Notes under the pieces: generated by a model
Database searches by the model: none
The model's input: the letters and a program-made list of their open reading frames with translations, nothing else
Told to the model about the DNA's origin: nothing
In this document: positions 37,007 through 46,347 of the stretch, piece by piece
Layout of the letters: each line of letters opens with the position of its first letter
Position numbering within the stretch: the first letter of the stretch is position 1
Source of the DNA: Myxococcaceae bacterium
GTDB lineage: Bacteria; Myxococcota; UBA727; JABDBI01
NCBI GenBank assembly: GCA_016000045.1
Contig: JAECQY010000001.1
Span: 62,001 to 126,000, forward strand
Length of the DNA stretch: 64,000 nt
Direction: 5' to 3'
Position numbers and translations under genes: made by a program

Positions 37007-37545
37007 ACCGCCTCGATCAATCCGAATTTTTGATTCTTTTTTCGGTAAAGAATGTTGAGATGCTCGGTTTTGGCGTTTAAAAAGACCAAAATTTCGCTTC
37101 CTAGGAGATCCATTTGCAGGCAAGCTTCATCCAACATCATCGGCCGGGCTTCGACTTCTTTACTCTCAATAATATTGGCTGGCAGATTGCTGGAATGCGC
37201 ATCAATCTCCGCCAAGGTGTTGAAAGTGACCCGTTTGCGTGCACCCTCTTTGACTTTATGGTGGGAAAGACGATCTCGATACCTTCGGATTTGATTCTCA
37301 AGCTTCTCAACCGCCCGATCAATGGAGTTGTAGAGATCGCTGGAGTCTCCTTTTCCGCGTATGAGCATGCCATGGGAGCTGATCTGAATCTCCGCTTTCT
37401 GGCCATGTTTATCGGCGCTCAAGACTACGTGTGAGTACGCGCTGTCATCGGTGTATTTTTTTAAATGATTGTTAATTTTATCGACTGCATGTTGCCTAAG
37501 AGCCTCGGTGGCTTCCAAATGACGAAAAGTAACTGAAATTTGCAT
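37003..37545 (-). CDS. hpf: Ribosome hibernation promoting factor (long form)
   Basis: A 180-residue protein with the HPF/YfiA N-terminal domain (VTFRHLEATEALRQHAVDKI, DLYNSIDRAVEKLENQIRR) and the C-terminal dimerisation domain of long HPF (SKEVEARPMMLDEACLQMDL, NILYRKKNQKFGLIEAV). It pairs 70S ribosomes into 100S particles in slow growth. GGAGG precedes the ATG. First gene of the hpf-rapZ-TPR-hemQ operon. Confidence 0.95.
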   Translation of the reverse strand: MQISVTFRHLEATEALRQHAVDKINNHLKKYTDDSAYSHVVLSADKHGQKAEIQISSHGMLIRGKGDSSDLYNSIDRAVEKLENQIRRYRDRLSHHKVKEGARKRVTFNTLAEIDAHSSNLPANIIESKEVEARPMMLDEACLQMDLLGSEILVFLNAKTEHLNILYRKKNQKFGLIEAV

Positions 37546-37562
37546 TTACAAATCCTCCTCTC

Positions 37563-37592
37563 TTGACGAACCTAACGGAATCATTCTACAAG
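37563..37592 (+). promoter_or_regulatory. Probable promoter of tRNA-Asp
   Basis: TTGACG (37563-37568), an 18-base spacer and TACAAG (37587-37592) lie 19 bases before the tRNA. Confidence 0.45.
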
Positions 37593-37611
37593 GGCAACTC
37601 CTCCCTTAGGT

Positions 37612-37688
<77 letters not shown>

Positions 37689-37803
37689 TTCCCCTTCAAG
37701 ATAATTTATAACACAGTAAGGTTTACTTTAAGCTTTATTTTATATTATTATTTTCATATCGACTAAATGAGATCGATATAAATAATACAGGGGGATACTC
37801 AGA

Positions 37804-39384
37804 GTGTTTAATATTATTTTTTTATTTGTGATATTGGCAGCGCCATGGGCTTTTTCTGCAGAATACCGAGCGGGTAGCATTTTAGTGAAGCGTAAAGAAA
37901 CGGGTTCTGTGAGAGCGATGAGCGATATCCATATACAAGCCAAAACGTTTCGCGTTCGTCGGTTTGAGCATCCCAGAGGACTGGAATTGGTTCAGGTCAA
38001 TTTGGGCCAAACGATGGAAAAAGCTTTGGCAGCTTATCGAAACGATCCAAGCATTGAATACGCCGAGCCAAATTACATCGTTCATGCGGTTGGCACCCCC
38101 AATGATCCTTATTTTCAGCATCAATGGGGTTTGAACAACGAGGGTCAAACTGGCGGAATCTACGATACCGATATCAACGTGGTTTCGGCCTGGGATCGCT
38201 TTAAGGGTAGCGCATCTGTGGTTCTAGGGGTGATTGATACGGGAGTTGATTACACCCATCCGGACCTCAAAAACAATATCTGGACCAATTCACTCGAAAT
38301 TCCCGGTAACGGGATCGATGATGACCATAATGGCTATATCGATGACGTTCACGGGATTAACGCTCTCACAGGGTCTGGGGACCCGATGGACGATAATCAG
38401 CATGGAACCCATGTCGCTGGAATTATGGCTGCAGAAGGCAATAATGGAATTGGGATCTCAGGCGTTGTGCAAAAAGCAAAAATAGTTTCTTGCAAATTTT
38501 TGGATGCGGAGGGTTCGGGAGATACTGCCGGGGCGATTACCTGTATGAACTATTTTGCTGCTTTGGCGAAGCGAAGCCGAGATCCGGTTCGGATGTGTGC
38601 AACCAATAATTCGTGGGGAGGGGGATTGGAATCGCAGGCTTTTGTGGACGCGGTTCGGGCTCACCAAAAATTAGGCATTTTGTTTGTTGTGGCTGCCAGC
38701 AATGAGAGCAATGATAATGATGAAAACCCCTCCTTTCCATCGAATATTAGTCTCAGCAATGTGATTTCTGTGGCTGCGGTCGATCACAAGGGTCGATTGG
38801 CTTCTTTCTCAAATTACGGAAAACACTCGGTGATGGTGGCGGCTCCCGGCGTCGATATTTTAAGCACCACCCCAGACTCGAGCTATGAATATTTGAGCGG
38901 AACTTCGATGGCGAGTCCTTTTGTGGCCGGTTTGGCTGGATTTATCAAAGGTGCGCATCCGGATATGGACTGGGTATCTCTCAAGAACCTGATTCTTGCA
39001 GGCGGTAAGCCCGTGCTTGGAGCCATCAATACCACCGCGACCGGCCGCTTAATACGAGCCATCGGTCCCCATGGAACCGGTTCGATATCGTGTCATGATC
39101 AGGTGGTTCAAGCAAGGCTTTTGCCGCTCGGCAATGCTCATACGATGGTCTTGGGCGATTCGCTGAAACTTTCGCTGCTGAAGATTCGTTGTGCAGAGTC
39201 TACACAAGCAAGATTGAGCATGGATTTAGTGAATATCAGCGGAAATCTTTTAAATGACTTGGGGAAAGAGAAGGACGATGTCGCTTACGATGGTGTGTTT
39301 AATGGAGCCTTTACTCCCAAGGCAAGAGGATTTTATGTCTTAGCTTTCCCGAACGGAGATCCTGTGCACGTTACCGTTCGGTGA
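37804..39384 (+). CDS. Secreted subtilisin-like serine protease (S8)
   Basis: A 526-residue protease with a signal peptide (FNIIFLFVILAAPWAFSA) and an I9-type propeptide (about 22-95, ending IEYAEPNYIV). Catalytic residues: D145 in VIDTGVDYTHPDL, H203 in HGTHVAG and S368 in SGTSMASPF, with oxyanion N300. The C-terminal 120 residues form an extra beta-rich domain. The triad is complete, so it is likely active outside the cell. The GTG at 37804 is the only suitable start. The upstream 115 bases are very AT-rich. Confidence 0.92.
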   Translation: MFNIIFLFVILAAPWAFSAEYRAGSILVKRKETGSVRAMSDIHIQAKTFRVRRFEHPRGLELVQVNLGQTMEKALAAYRNDPSIEYAEPNYIVHAVGTPNDPYFQHQWGLNNEGQTGGIYDTDINVVSAWDRFKGSASVVLGVIDTGVDYTHPDLKNNIWTNSLEIPGNGIDDDHNGYIDDVHGINALTGSGDPMDDNQHGTHVAGIMAAEGNNGIGISGVVQKAKIVSCKFLDAEGSGDTAGAITCMNYFAALAKRSRDPVRMCATNNSWGGGLESQAFVDAVRAHQKLGILFVVAASNESNDNDENPSFPSNISLSNVISVAAVDHKGRLASFSNYGKHSVMVAAPGVDILSTTPDSSYEYLSGTSMASPFVAGLAGFIKGAHPDMDWVSLKNLILAGGKPVLGAINTTATGRLIRAIGPHGTGSISCHDQVVQARLLPLGNAHTMVLGDSLKLSLLKIRCAESTQARLSMDLVNISGNLLNDLGKEKDDVAYDGVFNGAFTPKARGFYVLAFPNGDPVHVTVR

Positions 39385-39387
39385 TGG

Positions 39388-39415
39388 GATTGCTTCGTCG
39401 GCTACGTCTCCTAAA
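39388..39415. repeat. Dispersed REP-like element, partner of 28784-28809
   Basis: GGATTGCTTCGTCGGCTACG, followed by TCTCC, is the inverse of the element near 28790 with two differences. It lies directly after the subtilase gene. Confidence 0.6.
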
Positions 39416-39504
39416 GATGAGGATTTTTTTCTTTGAGAGAGAAAAAGATCGCGCTCTTCTTGAGAAATTTAAAGCGTACCATCGGGATCAAATCCAAGAT
39501 TCGC

Positions 39505-40344
39505 TTAGAAATCCGGATTGGAGGGCTGGCTGAGCCATCTGAGCAGATCTTGGATGGGTTCTTCTCGTTGGATTTCGTTGTAGATTTCATGGTAGAGCCC
39601 TTCGTAAATTTTCAGGATTGAATTGTGACTGCCAAGGCAAGTGAACCACTCTTGATTCGTCTGAAAATCAACGATGTGGTCTTTGGCTGAGAGCTGAAGT
39701 AAAATGGGGGTGTGAATTCGCGGAGCCAGATCAAACACTTTTGGGCGGATGTGAGTCATAATCTCAAACCATCGAGCGGTGACGTGATGAAAGACCAGAG
39801 GATCTTGCTGGAAAGCTCGTATCTTCGCTGGGTCATGCGTCAGGTACTGAGCCTCCAAAGTACTTTTCAGCGAAAATCGAGGGGCTACACAGGAAAGAAG
39901 GCGGCTGGCTTGACGTTTCCAAGGCGGAACTTTTAGGGCGATTTCAATGAGAGGAGATGACAGAGCCAGGCCGGTTAATGGCCTGCCAGGCTGGGCGGCG
40001 TAGAGCATGGCGACGAGGGCGCCCATGCTGTGGGCGACTATCCCTATTTTCGAATCCTGATTGAGATCACACGCGTATCGAATGGCCGCATCCAGGTCTT
40101 CAACGTATTGCTGGATCGAATCAATATAACCCCGATCTCCATGCGATCGGCCATGCCCTCGCAGATCCGGTGCCACAACGTTGAAGCCAATGGCATGGAT
40201 ACGCTGAATCAATTCTTCATAACGACCCGAGTGCTCGGCAAAACCATGAACCAGCACAACGGTTTGAGACGGGCCTTTCACAAGCGCCTTGCGGAGGAAA
40301 AGCTTCGTTCCATCAGCCGAATGAATCCAATCGGAAGCTTTCAT
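39505..40344 (-). CDS. Lysophospholipase / monoacylglycerol lipase-like hydrolase
   Basis: A 279-residue alpha/beta hydrolase (Hydrolase_4 type). The ATG at 40344 has GGAGG six bases upstream. LVHGFAEHSGRYEELI, DLRGHGRS and the nucleophile GIVAHSMGALVAM are typical; LSAKDHIVD and a late His in YEGLYHEIYNE complete the triad. It hydrolyses monoacylglycerol or lysophospholipid-type esters. No signal peptide, so probably cytoplasmic. Confidence 0.85.
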   Translation of the reverse strand: MKASDWIHSADGTKLFLRKALVKGPSQTVVLVHGFAEHSGRYEELIQRIHAIGFNVVAPDLRGHGRSHGDRGYIDSIQQYVEDLDAAIRYACDLNQDSKIGIVAHSMGALVAMLYAAQPGRPLTGLALSSPLIEIALKVPPWKRQASRLLSCVAPRFSLKSTLEAQYLTHDPAKIRAFQQDPLVFHHVTARWFEIMTHIRPKVFDLAPRIHTPILLQLSAKDHIVDFQTNQEWFTCLGSHNSILKIYEGLYHEIYNEIQREEPIQDLLRWLSQPSNPDF

Positions 40345-40428
40345 CTTCCCTCCTCTGGCACAAGAGTTTGCAATTGACAAGTGAACTGCCTTGCTGTGCG
40401 ACCGAATGATGCGCTATGACCTTCGTCG

Positions 40429-41235
40429 ATGGCTACTTACGCAATCGGTGATATTCAAGGCTGTTATCAAACTTTTCGAGCACTGCTAAAGCGCGTTGCT
40501 TTTGATCCAAAACACGATCGCTTGTGGTTAGCGGGAGATTTGATCAACCGTGGTCCCAGGTCCTTAGACGTTTTGCGCTACGTTTTTGATCTGCAAGATC
40601 GCGTGACCTGTGTGCTGGGGAATCATGAAATCTATTTGCTCGCGCTGTACCATGGGGTGGTGCAGCAAGAAGCTCCTGATCTGCAACCCATTCTAGATTC
40701 CAAGCATGGGGACGAGTTGGTTGGCTGGCTTGAGTCTCAGCCCCTCCTGCATGTTCACAAGAGCTTTGCTTTGGTCCATGCGGGAATCTTTCCTTTGTGG
40801 AGTGTGCGCCAAGCGCAGAAAGAAAGCTTGCTCATTGAGCATTACTTGCAAAACAGCCAGGTGGGTGCCTTTCTAGCGTACGCTTACAGCCATCAAGAAG
40901 AGAGAGGGCGTCAGACTCGCACAGGCTATGATCGCGCAGCATTCGCTTTGCATGCCTTTGTTCATATGCGTACCTGCCAAACGATCAGTCGGATTCGCTA
41001 CGGCTACAGGGGAAGTCCAGAGCTGGCTCCCCAAGGCTATCGACCTTGGTACGCCATCAAAAATCGACCCGCGTTGAGCCATACGATTTTATTTGGCCAT
41101 TGGTCCGCACTGGGACTCCGGGTCCATGCCAACTGCATTTCGCTTGATTCGGGTTGCGTCTGGGGGAATTCTTTGACGGCCTATCGTTTGGAAGACGGCG
41201 CTATTTTTATTGAACCATCCGTAGAAAATCGATAG
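40429..41235 (+). CDS. apaH: Symmetrical Ap4A hydrolase
   Basis: A 268-residue metallophosphatase with GDIQGCYQ, LAGDLINRGPRSL and LGNHEIYLLAL, and with VHAGIFPLWSV downstream, all typical of ApaH. It cuts diadenosine tetraphosphate into two ADP and can decap Np4A RNAs. The final SLDSGCVWGNSLTAYRL motif matches the family. Confidence 0.93.
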   Translation: MATYAIGDIQGCYQTFRALLKRVAFDPKHDRLWLAGDLINRGPRSLDVLRYVFDLQDRVTCVLGNHEIYLLALYHGVVQQEAPDLQPILDSKHGDELVGWLESQPLLHVHKSFALVHAGIFPLWSVRQAQKESLLIEHYLQNSQVGAFLAYAYSHQEERGRQTRTGYDRAAFALHAFVHMRTCQTISRIRYGYRGSPELAPQGYRPWYAIKNRPALSHTILFGHWSALGLRVHANCISLDSGCVWGNSLTAYRLEDGAIFIEPSVENR

Positions 41236-41249
41236 ATATCCTCATTCGT

Positions 41250-43946
41250 ATGAGCAAACGGATTTTAATTTTTCTTTGCACGATAGGTGGTTTTGGCATG
41301 GCAGCGAAATTTGAGATGGTTCGAGAGTTTGAAGGCATTCAGGAATATCGGATGTCGAATGGTTTATCGGTTCTACTGTTCCCCGATTCTTCCCAGTCGA
41401 CGGTGACGGTTAATATCACGTATCTGGTGGGATCTCGACACGAAGGCCGTGGTGAAACAGGCATGGCGCATTTACTCGAGCACATGCTTTTCAAAGGAAC
41501 GCCTCAATTTCCAGATGCTAAGGGCGTCTTGCAGAAACATGGAGGGCTCTTTAATGCCACCACCTGGCTTGATCGAACCAATTATTTTGAGACCATGCCT
41601 GCAAGCGATGAAAATCTGAAGTTCGGGCTGCAGTTCGAAGCGGATCGCATGACCCACGCCTGGATTCGAAAGCAGGATCTGGTTTCCGAGATGACTGTTG
41701 TTCGAAACGAATTTGAAATTGGCGAGAACGATCCGATTGGAGTGCTGCATGATCAAATGCTTTCAGCGGCTTATCGCTGGCATAACTACGGTAAAAGCAC
41801 CATTGGAAATCGAAGCGATATTGAACGCGTTCCGGTTAAAAACTTAAAGGCGTTTTACAAAAAGTATTATCAACCGGACAATGCCGTATTGATGATTGCA
41901 GGAAAATTCGATGCTCAAAAGGCTTTAGGCTATGTCAACGAATTTTTTGCGAAGCTCCCCAAGCCCAAACGCAAACTCGACTTGACCTATACGGAAGAGC
42001 CTGCACAAGACGGCTCGAGGCAGGTTCGTTTGATGCGATCGGGTGAGGTGGCGGCGGCTGGCGTCGTGTATCACGTACCCGCGGCGGCCCATGCAGACTT
42101 TGCAGCGATTCGAATCTTAGTTGAGCTGTACGCGCAAGAGCCCGGTGGATTTTTGTATGAGCAATTGATCAAAAGCGGCAAAGCTTCTGAAATGTTTGGC
42201 ATGGTTTACCCGTTGGCTGAGCCCGGAGTGCTTATGATGATGGCAAAACCGGTGAAAGCAGAAACCGTCGAGGTGCTTTTGACGGATTTAATTGCCGACT
42301 TGGAGCAAAAGCAATCACAGGCTATTACGAGCGAAGCGGTTGAGCGTGCCAAGACACGCATGCTCAAAAATTACAAAATGATGGCTTCGGACAGCAAAAA
42401 GCTGGCTTTAAACCTCAGCGAGTCCATTGCTCAAGGAGATTATCGTCTCCATTTTTGGGCACGAGACCAGATTAAAACCGTTTCTTTGGAAGATGTTCAG
42501 CGTGTTGCTAAGAGCTATTTGATTGAAAGCAATCGGACTGCAGGGGTCTTTGTGCCGACCTCCAACGCGGCACGAGCAGAAATTAGCCAGGTCAAGGACA
42601 TTGCCGGTATGCTTTCAACGTATCGTGGCTCGGAGCAGACCGAGCAAGGCGATGATTTTGAAGCAACCCCTGAAAATCTGGAGAAGCATATTTCCCGAGT
42701 CGAGCTTCAAAATGGCATCAAAGCAGCCTTTCTTCCCAAAAAAACACGGGGCCATGGAGTGAAAGCGAATTTCATTTTGCGGTATGGAACCGAAACTAGT
42801 TTAACGGGTCAGAACGAAGCCACGGCTTTGTTGCCGCATTGGATGATGCGCGGGACGCAGAAGAAGAGCTTTCAGCAGATTCAGGATGAGTTCGATCGAT
42901 TGCAATCCACGGCGCGCTTCAACGGTACACCGGGTCGGACCACCGTTGAGATCAGCAGTGACCGAGATAACATCGTTTCAGCGATACGGCTCGTGGCTGA
43001 GATTCTCAAATCTCCCGCTTTATCGGTGGATGAATTTGAGATTCTTCGCAAAAAAGAAATGAGTGAATTAGAAGAAGCACTCGCGGATCCCAAGACCCTC
43101 GGATTCAATGAGTTAGATCGAGAACAGAACCCCTGGGCTCAGGATAGCATCCATTACGTGCCCACCATTCCAGAACGAATTTCCGGGCTAAAAGCGTTGG
43201 ATCCGGCGCAGGTTCAGCAGCTCTATCATGATCAGTATGGTGCGAGTCACTTAGAGCTGGCCTTGGTCGGTTCGTTTGAGGTGGAAGCGGTTCAGCATGC
43301 GCTGAACGAAGAGTTTGGGTCTTGGAAGGCAAAGCAATCTTTTGAGCGCATTATCAAGCCTTATCGGCCTACTTCCGCGGGTTTAAAAGTCATCCAAACA
43401 CCCGATAAGCAAATGGCACTTTTAGCGATGGGCATGAACCTGCCCTTGCAAGATAATGCCACGAACTACCCCGCTATGCGAATCGGTGCTTACGTGTTGG
43501 GTGAAAGCATGCAGTCTCGGATTTGGAATCGATTGCGTGAACAAGGAGGGCTTTCTTACGGCGCGGGTTCTTGGCTGGAAGCCAGCAAAATGACGGCCAA
43601 CGCTTCTCTGGGCCTGTATGCGATGGCAGCGACGGATAATGCAGAAAAGGCCCTCAACGCTTTGAGCGAAGAGTTGAACAAATGGCAGAGCAAGGGCATT
43701 ACGGAGCAAGAGCTTCAAGAAAGCAAAGAGAGCTTTTGTTCCATGGTGCAGAATATGCTGGCGAACGATGCTTACGTGGTTGCAAGTTTGAGTGGGAACT
43801 TGGAATTAGGCCGGACCTTTGAATTTCAAGCGGATTTGCTTCAACGAATCCAAGCGCTGACAACGCAAGAAGTTCTGGCGGCCATTGAGCAGTACACGAA
43901 AACAGCTCCGATTGCTCAAGTCAAAGCGGGAGACTTTAAGCATTGA
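41250..43946 (+). CDS. M16 family zinc protease (pitrilysin-like, double domain)
   Basis: An 898-residue protein with a short hydrophobic N-terminus (ILIFLCTIGGFGMAA), probably a signal peptide. The inverted zinc motif is HLLEHMLFKGT (H74, E77, H78), with a distal Glu in the EMTVVRNEFE segment. A second M16-like half begins near 480 and has no HxxEH, as in two-domain members where one half is inactive. It likely degrades peptides in the periplasm. It overlaps the CPBP gene by four bases (TTGA). Confidence 0.9.
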   Translation: MSKRILIFLCTIGGFGMAAKFEMVREFEGIQEYRMSNGLSVLLFPDSSQSTVTVNITYLVGSRHEGRGETGMAHLLEHMLFKGTPQFPDAKGVLQKHGGLFNATTWLDRTNYFETMPASDENLKFGLQFEADRMTHAWIRKQDLVSEMTVVRNEFEIGENDPIGVLHDQMLSAAYRWHNYGKSTIGNRSDIERVPVKNLKAFYKKYYQPDNAVLMIAGKFDAQKALGYVNEFFAKLPKPKRKLDLTYTEEPAQDGSRQVRLMRSGEVAAAGVVYHVPAAAHADFAAIRILVELYAQEPGGFLYEQLIKSGKASEMFGMVYPLAEPGVLMMMAKPVKAETVEVLLTDLIADLEQKQSQAITSEAVERAKTRMLKNYKMMASDSKKLALNLSESIAQGDYRLHFWARDQIKTVSLEDVQRVAKSYLIESNRTAGVFVPTSNAARAEISQVKDIAGMLSTYRGSEQTEQGDDFEATPENLEKHISRVELQNGIKAAFLPKKTRGHGVKANFILRYGTETSLTGQNEATALLPHWMMRGTQKKSFQQIQDEFDRLQSTARFNGTPGRTTVEISSDRDNIVSAIRLVAEILKSPALSVDEFEILRKKEMSELEEALADPKTLGFNELDREQNPWAQDSIHYVPTIPERISGLKALDPAQVQQLYHDQYGASHLELALVGSFEVEAVQHALNEEFGSWKAKQSFERIIKPYRPTSAGLKVIQTPDKQMALLAMGMNLPLQDNATNYPAMRIGAYVLGESMQSRIWNRLREQGGLSYGAGSWLEASKMTANASLGLYAMAATDNAEKALNALSEELNKWQSKGITEQELQESKESFCSMVQNMLANDAYVVASLSGNLELGRTFEFQADLLQRIQALTTQEVLAAIEQYTKTAPIAQVKAGDFKH

Positions 43947-44554
43947 GAATCCAGGCGGCTTGGGCAGCGTTCGGGCTTTTGCTTTGCTTGGCGCTCTTAA
44001 AGCCGCTGAGTGGAGACCTCGCTTTTTTGGCTGCGTTTGCCTATCAGATCTATGTGCCAGGCTGGATACGTCCCATGGATAGTCCCTTGGCCTTTCTAAA
44101 TACGGTCGATTTACGTTCTTTCAAGTTCGTTCTGTGGCTGGCCTTCATCACGTTTTCGCTCTACGGGGGATTTTATTTTTTAGCCCAGACTGGTTGGGCC
44201 AGTCGAGCGGGCTATCAAACGGCGTTTTTTCCAGCGAAGCCGAATACTGCCATGCTATGGAGTTTCTGCGTTCAATTTTTGTTTGTTGCGCTTGCGGAGG
44301 AATACTTCTATCGCGGATTTTTGCAGAAAATTTGGGGAGGTCTCTCAGGCGTTTTGTGCGTGAATGCCGCTTTTGCTTTGGGGCATTTTATAGGAGAATA
44401 CGATCCCGTTAGGCTTCTCCCCTTTTTCCCAGGCCTTCTTTTCTCTTGGATTTACCATCGCTCAGGAAGCCTGTTCGCGGTTACTTTGTTTCATGCCCTT
44501 TGCAATAGTTATTCGGAATGGTTAGCAGCTTCGTTTCATTGGAGCCCAAAATGA
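43943..44554 (+). CDS. CPBP-family intramembrane glutamic protease
   Basis: A 203-residue membrane protein with several hydrophobic helices. The motif EEYFYRGFLQ (EExxxR), then AAFALGHF and TLFHALCNSY, marks the Abi/CPBP family of intramembrane proteases. Some members (the Mrt group) process C-terminal sorting signals such as MYXO-CTERM and JDVT-CTERM. Such a substrate candidate is present at 5709-6557, but the link is inference. It starts at TTG 43943, overlapping the M16 protease gene, and panB overlaps its stop as ATGA. Confidence 0.8.
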   Translation: MRIQAAWAAFGLLLCLALLKPLSGDLAFLAAFAYQIYVPGWIRPMDSPLAFLNTVDLRSFKFVLWLAFITFSLYGGFYFLAQTGWASRAGYQTAFFPAKPNTAMLWSFCVQFLFVALAEEYFYRGFLQKIWGGLSGVLCVNAAFALGHFIGEYDPVRLLPFFPGLLFSWIYHRSGSLFAVTLFHALCNSYSEWLAASFHWSPK

Positions 44555-45324
44555 TTCGCATTCAAGATTTGTTGAAGAAAAAAAATGCTTCTGAACCAAT
44601 TGTCATGCTAACGGTCTATGATGCGGCCTTCGCTCGAATTCTGGATGATTCAGGGGTCGATATTTTGTTGGTGGGCGATAGTCTGGGCATGGTGGTTCAG
44701 GGGCAAGAGACGACTTTAGGGGTTACGGTCGAACACATCGTCTATCATACGCAGATGGTGGCACGTGCCGCTCATCGTGCGCATCTTGTTTCGGATATGC
44801 CATTCATGAGCTATCAACACGATGTGAAAGAGGCTCTTCTAAACGCTGCTCAGCTGATGGTTGCTGGGGCTCATGCTGTGAAGTTGGAAGGCGGTTTGCG
44901 AATTGTGCCTACGGTGCAAGCCTTGGTGGAGTCGGGCATTCCGGTCATGGGGCATCTGGGCCTCACTCCGCAGAGTGTTCATGCGTTATCGGGCTATAAG
45001 ATGCAAGGCAAAACCGAGCAAGCTCGGAAGCGATTGCTTCAAGAGGCATTGGCCCTGCAAGAGGCAGGAGCTTATGCGTGTGTGTTGGAGTGTATTCCTT
45101 CGGATTTAGCGGGCGAGATAAGCCAAGCGTTGAGCATTCCAAGCATTGGAATTGGAGCGGGTCCACTCTGCGATGGACAAGTTTTGGTATTGCACGATAT
45201 GCTCGGATTAAACCCAGAGGCAAAGCCTCCATTTGCTAAAGAATATGTGCAAGGGAAGGCCCTGGTGCACCAGGCTTGCGAGGCCTATGTGAACGAAGTC
45301 CGCCAGCGTGTCTTTCCTGCGTAG
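44551..45324 (+). CDS. panB: 3-methyl-2-oxobutanoate hydroxymethyltransferase
   Basis: A 257-residue enzyme that makes ketopantoate for pantothenate and CoA from 2-oxoisovalerate and methylene-tetrahydrofolate. It has LTVYDAAFARILDDSGVD, VGDSLGMVVQG, DMPFMSY, AHAVKLEGG and SIGIGAGPLCDGQVLV. The ATG at 44551 overlaps the CPBP stop. Confidence 0.95.
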   Translation: MIRIQDLLKKKNASEPIVMLTVYDAAFARILDDSGVDILLVGDSLGMVVQGQETTLGVTVEHIVYHTQMVARAAHRAHLVSDMPFMSYQHDVKEALLNAAQLMVAGAHAVKLEGGLRIVPTVQALVESGIPVMGHLGLTPQSVHALSGYKMQGKTEQARKRLLQEALALQEAGAYACVLECIPSDLAGEISQALSIPSIGIGAGPLCDGQVLVLHDMLGLNPEAKPPFAKEYVQGKALVHQACEAYVNEVRQRVFPA

Positions 45325-45354
45325 GTTTGGTGTTTATCCTGAGGGTAGGTTTCT

Positions 45355-45987
45355 ATGTCGGTTCAGTTTCAAGATTACTATAAAGTGCTGGGTGTCAGTC
45401 GAAAGGCTACAGCGGATGAGATTCAAAAGGCTTATCGCCGATTAGCCCGTCAGTATCACCCAGACATGAATCCAGAAAAAAGCGCAGAAGAAAAATTTAA
45501 GAAAGTTTCGGAAGCTTATGAAGTTTTGAAGGACCCCGAATCCAGAAGAAAATACGATACGCTCGGTTCCAACTGGAAAGCCGGCGATCATTTCCGAACA
45601 TCGCCAGGCTTCCAAGACGTGCACTTTGATTTTAGCCATGCTGGAACGGGTAGCGGGTTCAGCAGTTTTTTCGATACGATTTTTGGCCATGCTTCGGAGC
45701 CGAATCGCGACTCTGAAACCACTCTCGCACTGAGTCCTTGGGAAGCGGCTTTGGGTACACAGGTCACACTCAAGACCTTATCTGGGACTGTTAAGCTCAA
45801 AATTCCTGCGGGCTCTCAAAGTGGGACACGCATGCGTTTGAAAGGCAAAGGAATGTTGACTCGCAACGGTGCAAGTGACCTCTACGTCACTTTGGAGATT
45901 AAGATTCCGACGTCTTTAAGTGCACGGGAGAAAGAGTTGTTTGAGACACTTCAAAAGGAGTCTCGTTTTCAGGCACGAAGCCGGTGA
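45355..45987 (+). CDS. Compact DnaJ-class co-chaperone
   Basis: A 210-residue protein. The J domain (5-70) has the HPD tripeptide in RQYHPDMN and the family's [10 protein letters not shown] opening. A Gly/Phe region follows ([25 protein letters not shown]). Then comes a single C-terminal domain ([34 protein letters not shown]). The zinc finger and one of the two usual C-terminal substrate domains are missing, so it resembles a shortened CbpA. The ATG at 45355 has GAGGG about ten bases upstream. Confidence 0.85.
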   Translation: MSVQFQDYYKVLGVSRKATADEIQKAYRRLARQYHPDMNPEKSAEEKFKKVSEAYEVLKDPESRRKYDTLGSNWKAGDHFRTSPGFQDVHFDFSHAGTGSGFSSFFDTIFGHASEPNRDSETTLALSPWEAALGTQVTLKTLSGTVKLKIPAGSQSGTRMRLKGKGMLTRNGASDLYVTLEIKIPTSLSAREKELFETLQKESRFQARSR

Positions 45988-46008
45988 TTCGATAGCTCGC
46001 TCCTGCTG

Positions 46009-46276
46009 CAACGGCTTGGCAAAATGTACAAAGTAGCGAGTTTGGTGCTGGCTTCAGGGACAGGTTCAGCGGGTTGGCGCTTTGGTGAATCGGTTGCTGG
46101 AGCCTTCGTGCGAGAACGATCGTCGCTATCAAGACACAGATATTTCTGAAAGCGGGACTCTGAATCATTTGGATTTTAACCAAGCGCCATTCTCGAGCGA
46201 TGTTCCTTCCAAGGGCTTTGATTTTGTCTTGTGTCTGAAGGCAGACAGAAAAGAGACGATGCATGCGTCACTTTAA
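46009..46276 (+). pseudogene. Remnant of AAA-ATPase-like C-terminal domain
   Basis: The plus-strand bases encode WQN, then VASLVLASGTG in one frame. RLLEPSCENDRRYQDTDIS, SGTLNHLDFNQAPFSS and GFDFVLCLKAD follow in another. These match the C-terminal domain of the gene at 20770-22863 (GFLEPSCQNYRRYQNTNIA, GFDFVLCIKP). It lacks a start, has a frameshift and lost about 20 residues before DFNQAPF. It lies just after the DnaJ-like gene. Confidence 0.75.
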
Positions 46277-46347
46277 GCATCACAAAGTCGGCTATTTTAA
46301 ATAAATAATGCTTGTTTTTAATTATTTATTTGAAATAAAATTTAATC

